Source of the DNA: Oscillospiraceae bacterium | Lineage (GTDB): Bacteria; Bacillota; Clostridia; Oscillospirales; CAG-272 | Length of the DNA: 64,000 nucleotides | NCBI GenBank assembly: GCA_015064805.1 | Contig: SVRN01000004.1 | Location: forward strand, 26,465 to 90,464 | Reading direction: 5' to 3' | Made by a program: the position numbers and the translations under genes | Shown: positions 24,678 through 32,727 of the stretch, piece after piece | How positions within the stretch are numbered: position 1 is the first letter of the stretch | Layout: each line of letters starts with the position of its first letter | The notes under the pieces: model-generated | What the model saw: only the letters and a program-made list of their open reading frames with translations | The model's database searches: none | Told to the model about the DNA's origin: nothing

Positions 24678-25529
24678 TCACACGATTCCACTGACCTGCA
24701 AAACGGCCGCGCCGGGGACGAGCGTCCACTCGCCCGTGCCGGGGTCCTGGGTGTAGGTGGCGGCGGGGACGGTGATGACGCTGGGGGCGGTGGAAAATTC
24801 ACCCGTCGCCTCGTCGTAGGTGTAGCTGCCTTCGGGCAGTGTCACACCGTTCAGCGTCACGACGAGATCCGAGAGAACGGGATCAAAGACGTCGGTCACG
24901 ACCAGATCGTCGGTCGCGACGGCTGCCTCGTTGCCGCCGTTCTCGACCACGAAGGTGTAGGTCAGGCGCTCACCGTCCGAGACGGTGGTGGGGCTGAGCG
25001 ACTTGGTGATCGAAAGGGCGGTGCCGCTCTGAACGGTGACCGTCTCGCTTGCACGAACGGGGGTGGGAACACCGGGGCCTGTGATGGTCGCGGTGTTGGT
25101 GATGGTCGAGCCGACTGCCAGCGGTGCGAACGCATTGGGCAGGGCGCGATACAAAAGCAGGGCGTTACTGCCTGCGGGAACGCTCAATCCGCTGACGATC
25201 AGAGGATCACGCGAGGTGACGGTCGGTGCGCTCTGGGGCACGCCGTCGACAAAATACAGCGCCGAGCCCTCGACGTAAGTCAGAGGCGTCTGCGTGCCCG
25301 TGCCGACGGGGTAGGCGCCGAGGTCGTCGGTGACGGAAAGAGCCGTCAGGGTACTCGTGCCTGTGTTGATGATATTGACCAGATAGGTCAGCTCCTCGCC
25401 CAGGGCGTAGTTCTCGGTCGTCGCCACCTTATTGGCCGACAGTACCTCGCGAAATTCGCCCGTGACGATATTGGAATTGGTGGCGCCGCCGCGATACGTC
25501 AGCGTCGCCTGGTTATAAAACGTTGCCAT
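24678..25529 (-). CDS. DUF11-repeat protein
   Basis: A 283-residue beta-rich protein without a signal peptide. MATFYNQATLTYRGGATNSNIV resembles the start of clostridial DUF11-containing proteins. Two DUF11-like modules follow: about residues 35-140 (NIINTGTSTLTALSVTDDLG) and about 165-275 (SITKSLSPTTVSDGERLTYTFVVEN). DUF11 modules are usually structural parts of surface or spore-coat proteins. The start at 25529 follows AAAGGT; frame upstream of it is not conserved. The stop lies immediately beside the stem-loop array, whose last hairpin could serve as its terminator. Confidence 0.8.
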   Translation of the reverse strand: MATFYNQATLTYRGGATNSNIVTGEFREVLSANKVATTENYALGEELTYLVNIINTGTSTLTALSVTDDLGAYPVGTGTQTPLTYVEGSALYFVDGVPQSAPTVTSRDPLIVSGLSVPAGSNALLLYRALPNAFAPLAVGSTITNTATITGPGVPTPVRASETVTVQSGTALSITKSLSPTTVSDGERLTYTFVVENGGNEAAVATDDLVVTDVFDPVLSDLVVTLNGVTLPEGSYTYDEATGEFSTAPSVITVPAATYTQDPGTGEWTLVPGAAVLQVSGIV

Positions 25530-25735
25530 AAATTCATACCTTTCTTGAAAAAATCCGACGCGCGTGCGTGTCGGGAAGGGCAGTTGCCCTCCTTTATCAG
25601 TGTATGCGGCGTGTCGCATCCCGTCACTTTGCGGCGCTTTTGAGGGAAAGTGACCGAAAAGTAGCCCCTTTTGCCTGCAAAATCAAGAAATTTTCCTGAA
25701 AAGTAAGAAAAAATATGAGAAATTTCATAAAATTC

Positions 25736-25764
25736 TTGACAAAACGGTTGTTTTTGTATATAAT
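25736..25764 (+). promoter_or_regulatory. Sigma-A promoter of rpmH
   Basis: TTGACA (25736-25741) and TATAAT (25759-25764), 17-base spacing. The rest of the 310-base gap 25530-25839 is AT-rich without other visible structure; no dnaA boxes were recognised. Confidence 0.82.
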
Positions 25765-25839
25765 ATAGGTTGTCATTGTATAAAAGCGATAAGCATAGGG
25801 CTTGTTCGCTTCCGATCAACGAACAAGGAGGAAACAAAA

Positions 25840-25974
25840 ATGCTCAGAACCTACCAGCCTAAGAAGCGTCAGAGAAAAAAGGAGCATGGCTTCCGCAAGA
25901 GAATGAAGACCGCTGACGGCAGAAACGTTCTCAAGAGAAGACGTGCAAAGGGCAGAAAGAGACTGACTCACTAA
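25840..25974 (+). CDS. rpmH: 50S ribosomal protein L34
   Basis: A 44-residue basic protein of the large ribosomal subunit, too short to stand out among longer ORFs. [18 protein letters not shown] followed by [22 protein letters not shown] is the standard L34 sequence. AAGGAGG at 25825-25831 is 8 bases before the ATG. It opens the conserved block rpmH-rnpA-yidD-yidC-jag-mnmE. In most Firmicutes dnaA lies divergent just upstream; here a DUF11 gene occupies that place. Confidence 0.98.
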   Translation: MLRTYQPKKRQRKKEHGFRKRMKTADGRNVLKRRRAKGRKRLTH

Positions 25975-26172
25975 TCTCGCCCGCTTTTGTACTCACATAA
26001 AACCTCCGGTGCTCCGCGATTCACGTACGTCGTATCCGTGGCATCGGGGTTTTTGCTGTGTACCCCCCAAGCGTCCCAACATCTTTTATTTATTACCCAT
26101 CTGCGGCCGCGTCCGCACGACGGAAGCTGACAATGACCAACGCTAAAGTCCAAACGGAACAAAGGAAACAAC

Positions 26173-26556
26173 ATGAAGTTCGTTGCGATCAAGGAGCATC
26201 ATCTGTATAACAAGGCCTATCGGCAGGGCAATCGCTTCGTCGGGCGCTACGTGGCCGTCTACGTGCTGCGTGACTATATGGCCAAAAAGCTGATGATCGC
26301 TCATCCCCAAAAGCGGTTCGTTAACAGAATCGGGCTGTCCGTGACCAAGAAGGTAGGCGGGGCCTGTGTTCGCACGCGCGCCAAGCGCATCATTCGCGAG
26401 GCTTACCGCGCCATTGAAAAAGAGGGCAACCTCAAAACGGGCTATTTGATCGTCATGGCCGCCAGAAGCGAGATCGTGGGCAAAAAAACGCAGGATATTG
26501 AAAAAGAGCTGCGGCTGGCCTTCGACAAGCTCGGCTTTTTCCAAACGAGAGCATGA
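26173..26556 (+). CDS. rnpA: Ribonuclease P protein component
   Basis: A 127-residue basic protein that binds the RNase P RNA for tRNA 5' maturation. The RNR motif is visible as [15 protein letters not shown] at about residues 64-78, with [16 protein letters not shown] before it. Its stop overlaps the yidD start by four bases (ATGA), the usual translational coupling. The 198 bases between rpmH and rnpA are unusually long and hold a possible weak hairpin but no gene. Confidence 0.95.
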   Translation: MKFVAIKEHHLYNKAYRQGNRFVGRYVAVYVLRDYMAKKLMIAHPQKRFVNRIGLSVTKKVGGACVRTRAKRIIREAYRAIEKEGNLKTGYLIVMAARSEIVGKKTQDIEKELRLAFDKLGFFQTRA

Positions 26557-26924
26557 AGTGGCTTTGTATCTGGCTGATCCGCTTTTATCAGCGTTTTATC
26601 TCCCCGCTAAAGGGGCGTCCGACCTGCCGATTTACCCCCAGCTGCTCCGCTTACGGCCTTGAGGCCTTTCGCAAGCGCGGTTTTTTCGTGGGGGCGTTTC
26701 TGACGGTGCGACGTATCCTTCGATGTAATCCATTTAATCCGGGCGGGTACGATCCTGTTCCCGAAAAGGGACAGCCCATTCGATCGAAAAAACGCAAAGA
26801 CACGAAAGAGGAGGAGCCCAAGCTCATTTGCGAGGACTACCTTGCACGCCGCGAGCGGCACGGGCAACCATCCGAGACGGATGAGGCCGAGTCGCAAACG
26901 CAAAACGACGATTCAAGAGACTGA
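26553..26924 (+). CDS. yidD: Membrane protein insertion efficiency factor YidD
   Basis: A 123-residue protein. The family core is residues 1-70 ([35 protein letters not shown], with the conserved cysteines, and [14 protein letters not shown]). It helps YidC insert membrane proteins. The C-terminal 50 residues are a charged, low-complexity extension longer than in most members. It overlaps rnpA by four bases and precedes yidC by about 100. Confidence 0.95.
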   Translation: MKWLCIWLIRFYQRFISPLKGRPTCRFTPSCSAYGLEAFRKRGFFVGAFLTVRRILRCNPFNPGGYDPVPEKGQPIRSKKRKDTKEEEPKLICEDYLARRERHGQPSETDEAESQTQNDDSRD

Positions 26925-26982
26925 CCTTTGCCGCAACACCGCGCGGCCGGAAAATAAGTGGGCGGTGTATTTCCCAAAATAC

Positions 26983-27020
26983 AGAAGGGAGCTTTTGTAG
27001 TTTCTACAAAACGTAAACAA
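26983..27020 (+). promoter_or_regulatory. yidC leader: ribosome site separated from the start by a small hairpin
   Basis: AGAAGGGAG (26983-26991) is 29 bases from the ATG, too far for normal use. Between them TTTTGTAG (26993-27000) pairs perfectly with CTACAAAA (27004-27011) around a TTT loop. Folding this hairpin leaves about 9 bases between site and ATG. Confidence 0.5.
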
Positions 27021-28727
27021 ATGAAAACTAACAAAAAAACTTTCGTAAAACGCTTAGCATCTCTGGTGCTGGTCGCTCTGCTGTTGATGACGGCACTCAG
27101 CGCTTGCTCTGGTAAACAAAAGGTCATCAAGCCTACCGTCAACACCGACGTATTTTTGTCAATTGACGAAAAATGCGCGCTGACGGCCTCCGAGCTCAGC
27201 GCCATTGCTAAGATGCTGTCCGCCACCTACGACACCGATTTCAAGACGCAGGAGATCCTGATCGCGGCCTACCGCGGCTACGATATGCTGGCCGAAGGCT
27301 TTGACGCAAGCAAGATCGATCCTTCCGTGACGAACGAGCCCAATCTGGAGGCGGCTGTGAATTTGATCCGCAAGGCAAATCTCAAGGCCGACAGCGACAC
27401 GCAGATCTTCTTTGAAAACTACACGACGATGAACGCCACCGACCTTTTGACGCTGATCAAGTCCATGCAGACGACGGTCGATCTGGATGCGTCCAAGGGC
27501 TTCTGGGATACGCTGTTCGGATGGATCGGTGCGTTTATCGGCTGGATGACCAGAACGCTGTGCTTTGGCAGCTATATCGGCGGTATCTGCCTGTTTGCCG
27601 TGATCGTTGAGCTGCTCATGCTGCCGTTGTCTATCAAGCAGCAGAAGAACTCCATCAAGCAGGCCAAGCTTCGCCCCAAGGAAATGGCCATCAAGAAGAA
27701 GTACGCCGGTCGCGACGACCAGGTGACCAAGCAAAAGCAGAGCCAGGAGCTTCAGGAGCTGTATCAGAAGGAGAACGTCAACGCGGCCTCGGGCTGTCTG
27801 CCGTTGCTTATTCAAATGCCCATCATTCTGGCGCTGTACCGCATCGTCGTTGATCCGCTGCGCTACGTGCTGGGTCAGGTTCCCGCGCTGTCAAGCGCCC
27901 TCAACGCTTACTTTACGGCATCTCCCGCAGCAGGTGGTCTGGGCAAGAACATCGTCAGCAATGGCGGTACCATTACCATGCTGTCCGAGCTGACGCCTGA
28001 CAATCTGGCAGGGCTGAAGAACTTTTTGTTCTATGGCAACGGTGAGGAGCTGGTTTCGACAATTGAGGGCATTATGCCCAAGATGCCCGACTTCACGCTG
28101 GGCAACATCAACCTGGGTCTGAGCCCCAGCTTCGAGCGCTTTGACTGGTTGCTGCTCGTTCCCGTGCTGACCTTTGTTATTTATTTCTTCTCGATGAGAC
28201 TGACCAAGAAGTTCACCTACCAGTCTCAGGCAATGCAGGATCAGCAGACCGCTTGCTCGGGCTGGCTGATGGATATCTATATGCCCGGTATGAGTACCTT
28301 CTTTGCATTCATGGTACCCGCACTGGTCGGCATTTACTGGATGTTCAAGAGCGTGATCTCTACGCTGCGTCAGTTCATCGTTTGCAAGATCATGCCCTAT
28401 CCGCAGTTTACCGAGGATGACTACCGTGCCGCCGAGCGTGAGTATGCCGGTAAGGCGCCCAAGAAGGGCGAGACCCGTCCCGACACCCGCACCTACGGCC
28501 GTGACGTCCAGATGATTGGCGGTAAGCCCAAGTCGCTGTTCCACATGGACGACGACGATTACGTCGCCAAGATCGAGGCGGAAGCCAAGCGCGAGGCCGA
28601 GGAACAGGGCGAGGAGAAGATCGAGGGCGTGGCGCTCAAGCAGTACGATCGCCCCGAGCGCAAAAAGAAAAACAAAAACGAGAGCAAGTCGGACGGCAAC
28701 GATGCCCCCACCGACAGCGAACAGTAA
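27021..28727 (+). CDS. yidC: Membrane protein insertase YidC (Oxa1-type)
   Basis: A 568-residue insertase. It has a lipoprotein signal (LASLVLVALLLMTALSAC, lipobox LSAC with Cys about residue 30), a non-conserved outer domain to about residue 160, then the YidC core: first helix at IGGICLFAVIVELLMLPLSIKQQ, the cytoplasmic KQQKNSIKQAKLRP loop and the ENVNAASGCLPLLIQMPIILALY segment. It is longer than B. subtilis SpoIIIJ because of the outer domain and an acidic-basic tail of about 100 residues. ATG 27021 is chosen over an upstream GTG at 26958 (see leader). It follows yidD and precedes jag. Confidence 0.93.
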   Translation: MKTNKKTFVKRLASLVLVALLLMTALSACSGKQKVIKPTVNTDVFLSIDEKCALTASELSAIAKMLSATYDTDFKTQEILIAAYRGYDMLAEGFDASKIDPSVTNEPNLEAAVNLIRKANLKADSDTQIFFENYTTMNATDLLTLIKSMQTTVDLDASKGFWDTLFGWIGAFIGWMTRTLCFGSYIGGICLFAVIVELLMLPLSIKQQKNSIKQAKLRPKEMAIKKKYAGRDDQVTKQKQSQELQELYQKENVNAASGCLPLLIQMPIILALYRIVVDPLRYVLGQVPALSSALNAYFTASPAAGGLGKNIVSNGGTITMLSELTPDNLAGLKNFLFYGNGEELVSTIEGIMPKMPDFTLGNINLGLSPSFERFDWLLLVPVLTFVIYFFSMRLTKKFTYQSQAMQDQQTACSGWLMDIYMPGMSTFFAFMVPALVGIYWMFKSVISTLRQFIVCKIMPYPQFTEDDYRAAEREYAGKAPKKGETRPDTRTYGRDVQMIGGKPKSLFHMDDDDYVAKIEAEAKREAEEQGEEKIEGVALKQYDRPERKKKNKNESKSDGNDAPTDSEQ

Positions 28728-28750
28728 TATTAGACGATTGGAGAATCATT

Positions 28751-29467
28751 GTGAAAAAGCAAGTTACGATTACCGCAAAAACGATCGACGAGGCAATCGC
28801 CAAGGCTGTAGAGGAGCTGGGCGCGCCCGACGCATCGGACATTGAATATACCGTCATTGAGGAGCCTAAGAAGGGTCTGTTTGGCATCGGCGCAACGCCT
28901 GCCGTCATCGAGGCCACCTACCAGAAGAACGGTGTTGCCCTGGCGCTGGAGTTTTTGACCCGCCTGACCAAGGACATGGGCCTGAACGTTACCATGACCG
29001 TCCGCGACGGCAGCAACGGTGACAAGGTCATCGCCATTGACGGCGACCACGCAGGCGTGCTGATCGGTCACCACGGTGACACGCTGGACGCGCTGCAGTA
29101 TCTGTCCAACCTCGCCGCAAACAAGAAGAGCGAGGGTGAAAAGCGCGAGTACGTCAAGATCACCATCGACGTTGAGAACTACCGTGCAAAGCGTGAGGAA
29201 ACGCTGCGTGCGCTGGCTCGCCGCATGGCACACCGCGTCCTGCGCTACAAGAAGAGCGTGATGCTTGAGCCCATGAATCCTTATGAGCGTCGCATCATCC
29301 ACTCCGAGATCCAGACCATCGACGGTGTTTCCACCAACTCCATCGGCTCGGAGGACAACCGTAAGGTCGTTATCTTCCTGGACGAAAAGTCTGCGGCCGC
29401 ACACCGCACGCCCGCCGAGGAGGAAGCCGCTGAGATCCTGCGCGATTTCGGTGAGGAGCTGTATTAA
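28751..29467 (+). CDS. jag: Jag/KhpB RNA-binding protein
   Basis: A 238-residue RNA-binding protein with three parts: Jag-N (VTITAKTIDEAIAKAVEELG; EEPKKGLFGIGA), KH domain (DGDHAGVLIGHHGDTLDALQYL with the GxxG loop) and R3H domain (RRMAHRVLRYKKSVMLEPMNPYERRIIH). KhpB with KhpA binds small RNAs and mRNAs and affects cell division. Start codon GTG at 28751 follows TTGGAG with 7-base spacing. It ends in a family E terminator 14 bases after the stop, so mnmE is transcribed separately. Confidence 0.95.
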   Translation: MKKQVTITAKTIDEAIAKAVEELGAPDASDIEYTVIEEPKKGLFGIGATPAVIEATYQKNGVALALEFLTRLTKDMGLNVTMTVRDGSNGDKVIAIDGDHAGVLIGHHGDTLDALQYLSNLAANKKSEGEKREYVKITIDVENYRAKREETLRALARRMAHRVLRYKKSVMLEPMNPYERRIIHSEIQTIDGVSTNSIGSEDNRKVVIFLDEKSAAAHRTPAEEEAAEILRDFGEELY

Positions 29468-29480
29468 TAGGTAAAAAGAT

Positions 29481-29518
29481 GCGGGGGAAAAACTTTTTGA
29501 AAAAAGTTTTTCCCCCGC
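29481..29518 (+). terminator. Family E terminator after jag
   Basis: An 18-base perfect stem (29481-29498 with 29501-29518) made of GCGGGGG followed by A/T runs, then a C-rich tail and a second T-rich half. Confidence 0.82.
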
Positions 29519-29689
29519 GCCCCCTTTTCAAAAACTTTGAAAAAAGATATATGGCAAAAAGGGAAGTGCCTGCGCGAACTTTGGCCATAGCTGTCGCAAG
29601 CTTCCGGGGCCCCAACCCCATCCGCTCTGCCGAATAGCACTTGCACAAAAAGCCCCGCGCCCCCTTTTCTAAAACTTTGAAGAAAAAAG

Positions 29690-29815
29690 TTTTAGTTTTC
29701 TAAATACGAAAAAGTTTTCGCCCGCCTTTTTCAAAAGGCGGCGCGGTGGAGGGCGCGTAGCCCTCCTCGTGCTCCGCAGAGCGCGAAACACTCTTTTGGC
29801 GTTTCTTTTTGAAAG
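29690..29815 (+). repeat. Family B multi-hairpin repeat, copy B3 (partial)
   Basis: Hairpins in the same order as B1: CCGCCTTTT/AAAAGGCGG (29722-29741), GGAGGGC/GCCCTCC (29748-29766) and GCTC-cgca-GAGC (29771-29782), with the GAAA tail. The right half of B1 is missing. Part of the 677-base non-coding stretch between jag and mnmE. Confidence 0.7.
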
Positions 29816-29876
29816 CTTTTTCTTTGCGCCTGCGCAACCAAAGAAAAAGCGGCTAACGAGTTTTGCTTTGTTATAC

Positions 29877-29960
29877 CTTTTTCCAAAAAGTTTTTAGGCG
29901 GGGTTTGGGGCGGAGCCCCACATCGTCCCCCTTTGCAAACAAATGGGGCAGGGGCCCCAT
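29877..29960 (+). repeat. Family C repeat, copy C1
   Basis: T-rich start (CTTTTTTCCAAAAAG), then AGGCGGGGTTTGGGGCGG and a TGGGGC/GCCCCA hairpin, then C- and G-tracts ending GGGGCCCC. A second copy lies at 30041-30118. Confidence 0.75.
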
Positions 29961-30040
29961 GGAGAGTTTTGCAGAACGCAGGAACAGCGTACAAGGCCCC
30001 CCATTTATTTTCCTTCGAAAGTTTTTGAAATTCCTAAAAA

Positions 30041-30118
30041 CTTTTTTCCAAAAAGTTTTTAGGCGGGGTTTGGGGCGGAGCCCCATATCGTCCCCCGCCA
30101 ATGGGGGCAGAGCCCCAA
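30041..30118 (+). repeat. Family C repeat, copy C2
   Basis: It repeats C1 nearly base for base over the first 60 bases, with a shorter last part. It ends 26 bases before mnmE. The remaining bases between C1 and C2 hold no gene. Confidence 0.75.
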
Positions 30119-30144
30119 ATAATCCACCCCTACAGGAGTCAGAT

Positions 30145-31560
30145 ATGGAACTGTTAGATACCATTGCTGCCATCAGCACGCCGCACGGAAAGGGCGGTGT
30201 GGCCCTTTTGCGCGTCAGCGGCGAGGATGCTTTGTCTGTGGCGGCGCGTGTATTCGTGCCGAAAAATGGAAAAGCACTGCAGGATATCGCATCCCGCATG
30301 GCCACCTACGGCGCGATCCTTGCCCCCGAGGGGGAGGAATGGCTGCCCGTCGATGACGGTGTAGCGACCGTCTTCCGCGCGCCCGCTTCGTTTACGGGCG
30401 AGAATACGGTCGAAATCACCTGCCACGGCGGCATTCTGCTGACCCAGACGGTGCTGTCGGCACTGCTGAGCGCAGGCGCGCGTATGGCACGCCCGGGCGA
30501 ATTCACCCGCCGCGCGTTTCTCAACGGCAAGCTCGGTCTTGGCGCCGCTGAAGCACTTGGCTCGCTTTTGGAGGCGCAGAGCCGCGGACAGATGACGCTG
30601 GCGTTGGGCGGACTTCACGGCAAGCTGGAGGCGCGTAGTCGCGCCTGCTATGAACGATTGCGTACCGTGCTGACCTCGGTGCTGGCCTGCATCGATTTCC
30701 CCGACGAGGACTTGAGCGAAATGAGCCGCGAGGATATGATCGCCACGCTGAGCGACGTGCAAAGTGAATTGCGCGCCCTGGGTAAGACCTATCGCACGGG
30801 CCACGCCATCGCAGAGGGCATTCCGACGGTCATCTGCGGCCGCACCAACGTAGGTAAAAGCTCGCTTTATAATCGCCTGCTCGGTAGAGAAGCCGCCATT
30901 GTGACCGATATTGAGGGAACGACGCGAGACGTTTTGAGCGAGACGACGACGCTGGGACAGGTAACCTTGCGTTTGTTTGATACGGCGGGTCTGCGTGACA
31001 CCGACGACACCGTCGAGCGCATCGGCATTGACCGTGCCCGCCGCGCGATGGACGAAGCCGAGCTGATCCTGGCGCTGTTTGACCTCACTCGCCCCTTGAC
31101 GGACGAGGAGCACGCCCTGCTCGACGAGCTCGCGGCTCGCGATATGCCAAGAGGCACCGTAATCGCTCTGCTGAATAAATTCGATGCGGTCTGCGATACA
31201 CACATCTCCTCCGAGGTGTGTGCCGCCGTCACGGCTAAGATCGCGCATTCGATGACCATCTCAGCCAAGAGCGGCGCGGGCATTGAGGCACTTGCCGACT
31301 TGGTCGATACGCTGTTCGTCGACGGCTCGATTTCCTTGCGCGACGACGCCGTGGTCGTCAACGCTCGCCAGATGGCAACGGTGACGCAGGCGAGCGAGGC
31401 ACTCGCACGCGCGCTGGACGCGCTGAACGCGGGGTTGCCGATGGACCTTTGCTGTGTTGATCTGACGGCGGCCATGTCGGCGCTGTCGGAGCTGGACGGT
31501 CGAGAGATCGGCGAGGACGTGGTGAATGAAATTTTCTCGCATTTTTGCGTGGGGAAATGA
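30145..31560 (+). CDS. mnmE: tRNA uridine-5-carboxymethylaminomethyl synthesis GTPase
   Basis: A 471-residue G protein that with MnmG modifies wobble U34. The N-terminal tetrahydrofolate-binding domain (to about residue 120) opens with DTIAAISTPHGKGGVALLRVSG; the helical domain follows. The GTPase domain shows GRTNVGKSSLYNRLLG (G1), DIEGTTRD (G2), DTAGLRDTDD (G3) and LNKFD (G4). The C-terminus FCVGK has the catalytic cysteine. The start 30145 has AGGAG six bases upstream; the frame open to 29863 runs through repeats and is not coding. mnmG and rsmG, usual neighbours, are absent. Confidence 0.96.
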   Translation: MELLDTIAAISTPHGKGGVALLRVSGEDALSVAARVFVPKNGKALQDIASRMATYGAILAPEGEEWLPVDDGVATVFRAPASFTGENTVEITCHGGILLTQTVLSALLSAGARMARPGEFTRRAFLNGKLGLGAAEALGSLLEAQSRGQMTLALGGLHGKLEARSRACYERLRTVLTSVLACIDFPDEDLSEMSREDMIATLSDVQSELRALGKTYRTGHAIAEGIPTVICGRTNVGKSSLYNRLLGREAAIVTDIEGTTRDVLSETTTLGQVTLRLFDTAGLRDTDDTVERIGIDRARRAMDEAELILALFDLTRPLTDEEHALLDELAARDMPRGTVIALLNKFDAVCDTHISSEVCAAVTAKIAHSMTISAKSGAGIEALADLVDTLFVDGSISLRDDAVVVNARQMATVTQASEALARALDALNAGLPMDLCCVDLTAAMSALSELDGREIGEDVVNEIFSHFCVGK

Positions 31561-31591
31561 CGGGGGAGAGGGAGTTTAGCTGAAATTCAAG

Positions 31592-31935
31592 CACCTTCTC
31601 CTTTTGACGTGCGTACAGCTAGTTTTGTGTTCATGCTTGCATGACGCCCGTGTTTAGCGGGCGAGCAAAACTTGTTATTTCGCTTGCGAAATATGGCTTC
31701 GCGCCGCGCTGTGCTGTATTTGATGTACTTTCTTTGTCGCTGAACAAAGAAAGTACCAAAGAAAGTCAGCTCGGACGTTCCCTCCGAGGCCTCCCTTGGC
31801 ATTGCCGCTCTACAAAGAGGATCAAGAGATAGACATAACGGTCTATTGTGCTTTGCTTCAAGGTAGCCATCACGAGCGGCAGATATGCCAAAGCAAGAAA
31901 TTTTGCGGGGTGCCAAGGGCATTCGCTTTCACCGG
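31592..31935. repeat. Family A dispersed element, copy A4 (short type)
   Basis: Left hairpins: 13-base stem GTACTTTCTTTGT/ACAAAGAAAGTAC (31725-31737 with 31744-31756) and CTCGGA/TCCGAG (31770-31775 with 31783-31788). The short core has the CACGAGCGGCAGATATG motif near 31872-31889. The right end is decayed after GCCAAGGGCATT. An extra stretch of small hairpins (31625-31690) is inserted outside the left stem. It fills the gap 31561-32005. Confidence 0.75.
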
Positions 31936-31968
31936 GCGCGCGCCAATCTTAATACTATCTAAAAAACC

Positions 31969-31998
31969 AAGGGAGATTTCCATTCGGAAATCTCCCTT
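31969..31998. terminator. Terminator of the double-rubredoxin rubrerythrin gene
   Basis: AAGGGAGATTTC (31969-31980) pairs with GAAATCTCCCTT (31987-31998). Leftward it runs into six U residues. Confidence 0.85.
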
Positions 31999-32005
31999 GT
32001 GTGCT

Positions 32006-32665
32006 TTAATAATTTTCTGCGTGTACTTCGAAATAGCTCTGCGGATGATCGCAGGTGGGGCAAATCTCGGGCGCCTTGGTGCCAACGACGATATGTCCGC
32101 AGTTGCGGCATTCCCAAACCTTGACCTCGCTCTTTTCAAATACCTGCGCGGTTTCGACGTTGCGCAGCAGTGCGCGGTAGCGCTCCTCGTGGTGCTTTTC
32201 GATAGCGGCAACCAGACGGAACTTGCGAGCCAGATCGTGGAAGCCCTCGGCCTCGGCCGTCTCGGCAAAGCCCGCGTACATATCCGTCCATTCGTAGTTC
32301 TCACCGTCAGCAGCGTCGGAGAGATTCTGGGCGGTGTCGCCGATGCCGGCGAGCTCCTTGAACCACATCTTTGCGTGTTCCTTTTCGTTCTCGGCCGTCT
32401 TGAGGAACAGAGCCGCGATCTGCTCGTAGCCCTCCTTCTTGGCCTTGGATGCGTAGTAGGTGTACTTGTTTCTTGCCTGGGACTCGCCGGCAAAGGCCGC
32501 CTGCAGATTCTTCTCGGTCTGGGTGCCTGCGTACTTGGTCTTCTTGTCGTTTGCGATGATCTCCTCCAGCTTGTCACCGCTTACACGGCAACGGGGGCAT
32601 ACGGCGGTCTCGCCTTCGGGGACCTGAAAGATTTCGCCGCAAACTTTGCACTTGTAGGTTTTCAT
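32006..32665 (-). CDS. Rubrerythrin with rubredoxin-like centres at both ends
   Basis: A 219-residue iron protein. A rubredoxin-like knuckle opens it ([13 protein letters not shown]...CPRC, residues 6-29); then the four-helix di-iron domain with [33 protein letters not shown] and [12 protein letters not shown], and a classical C-terminal rubredoxin centre (CRNCGH...[12 protein letters not shown]). Peroxide reduction is the expected activity. The extra N-terminal knuckle is unusual for classic rubrerythrin. It lies downstream of the methyltransferase gene (32728), but an AT-rich gap suggests its own promoter. Confidence 0.9.
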   Translation of the reverse strand: MKTYKCKVCGEIFQVPEGETAVCPRCRVSGDKLEEIIANDKKTKYAGTQTEKNLQAAFAGESQARNKYTYYASKAKKEGYEQIAALFLKTAENEKEHAKMWFKELAGIGDTAQNLSDAADGENYEWTDMYAGFAETAEAEGFHDLARKFRLVAAIEKHHEERYRALLRNVETAQVFEKSEVKVWECRNCGHIVVGTKAPEICPTCDHPQSYFEVHAENY

Positions 32666-32727
32666 ATTGGTTTTCCTCCTGCGTTTTTTATTATTTTAAT
32701 GCGAATTCTGTATGCGGAATACAAAAT

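Noticed and set aside
25530..25839. Replication origin next to rpmH
   Set aside because: No dnaA gene and no cluster of TTATCCACA-like boxes was recognised in the gap.
29863..31560. N-terminally extended mnmE
   Set aside because: The extra 94 residues come from two family C repeats; the canonical start at 30145 has AGGAG and a standard N-terminus.
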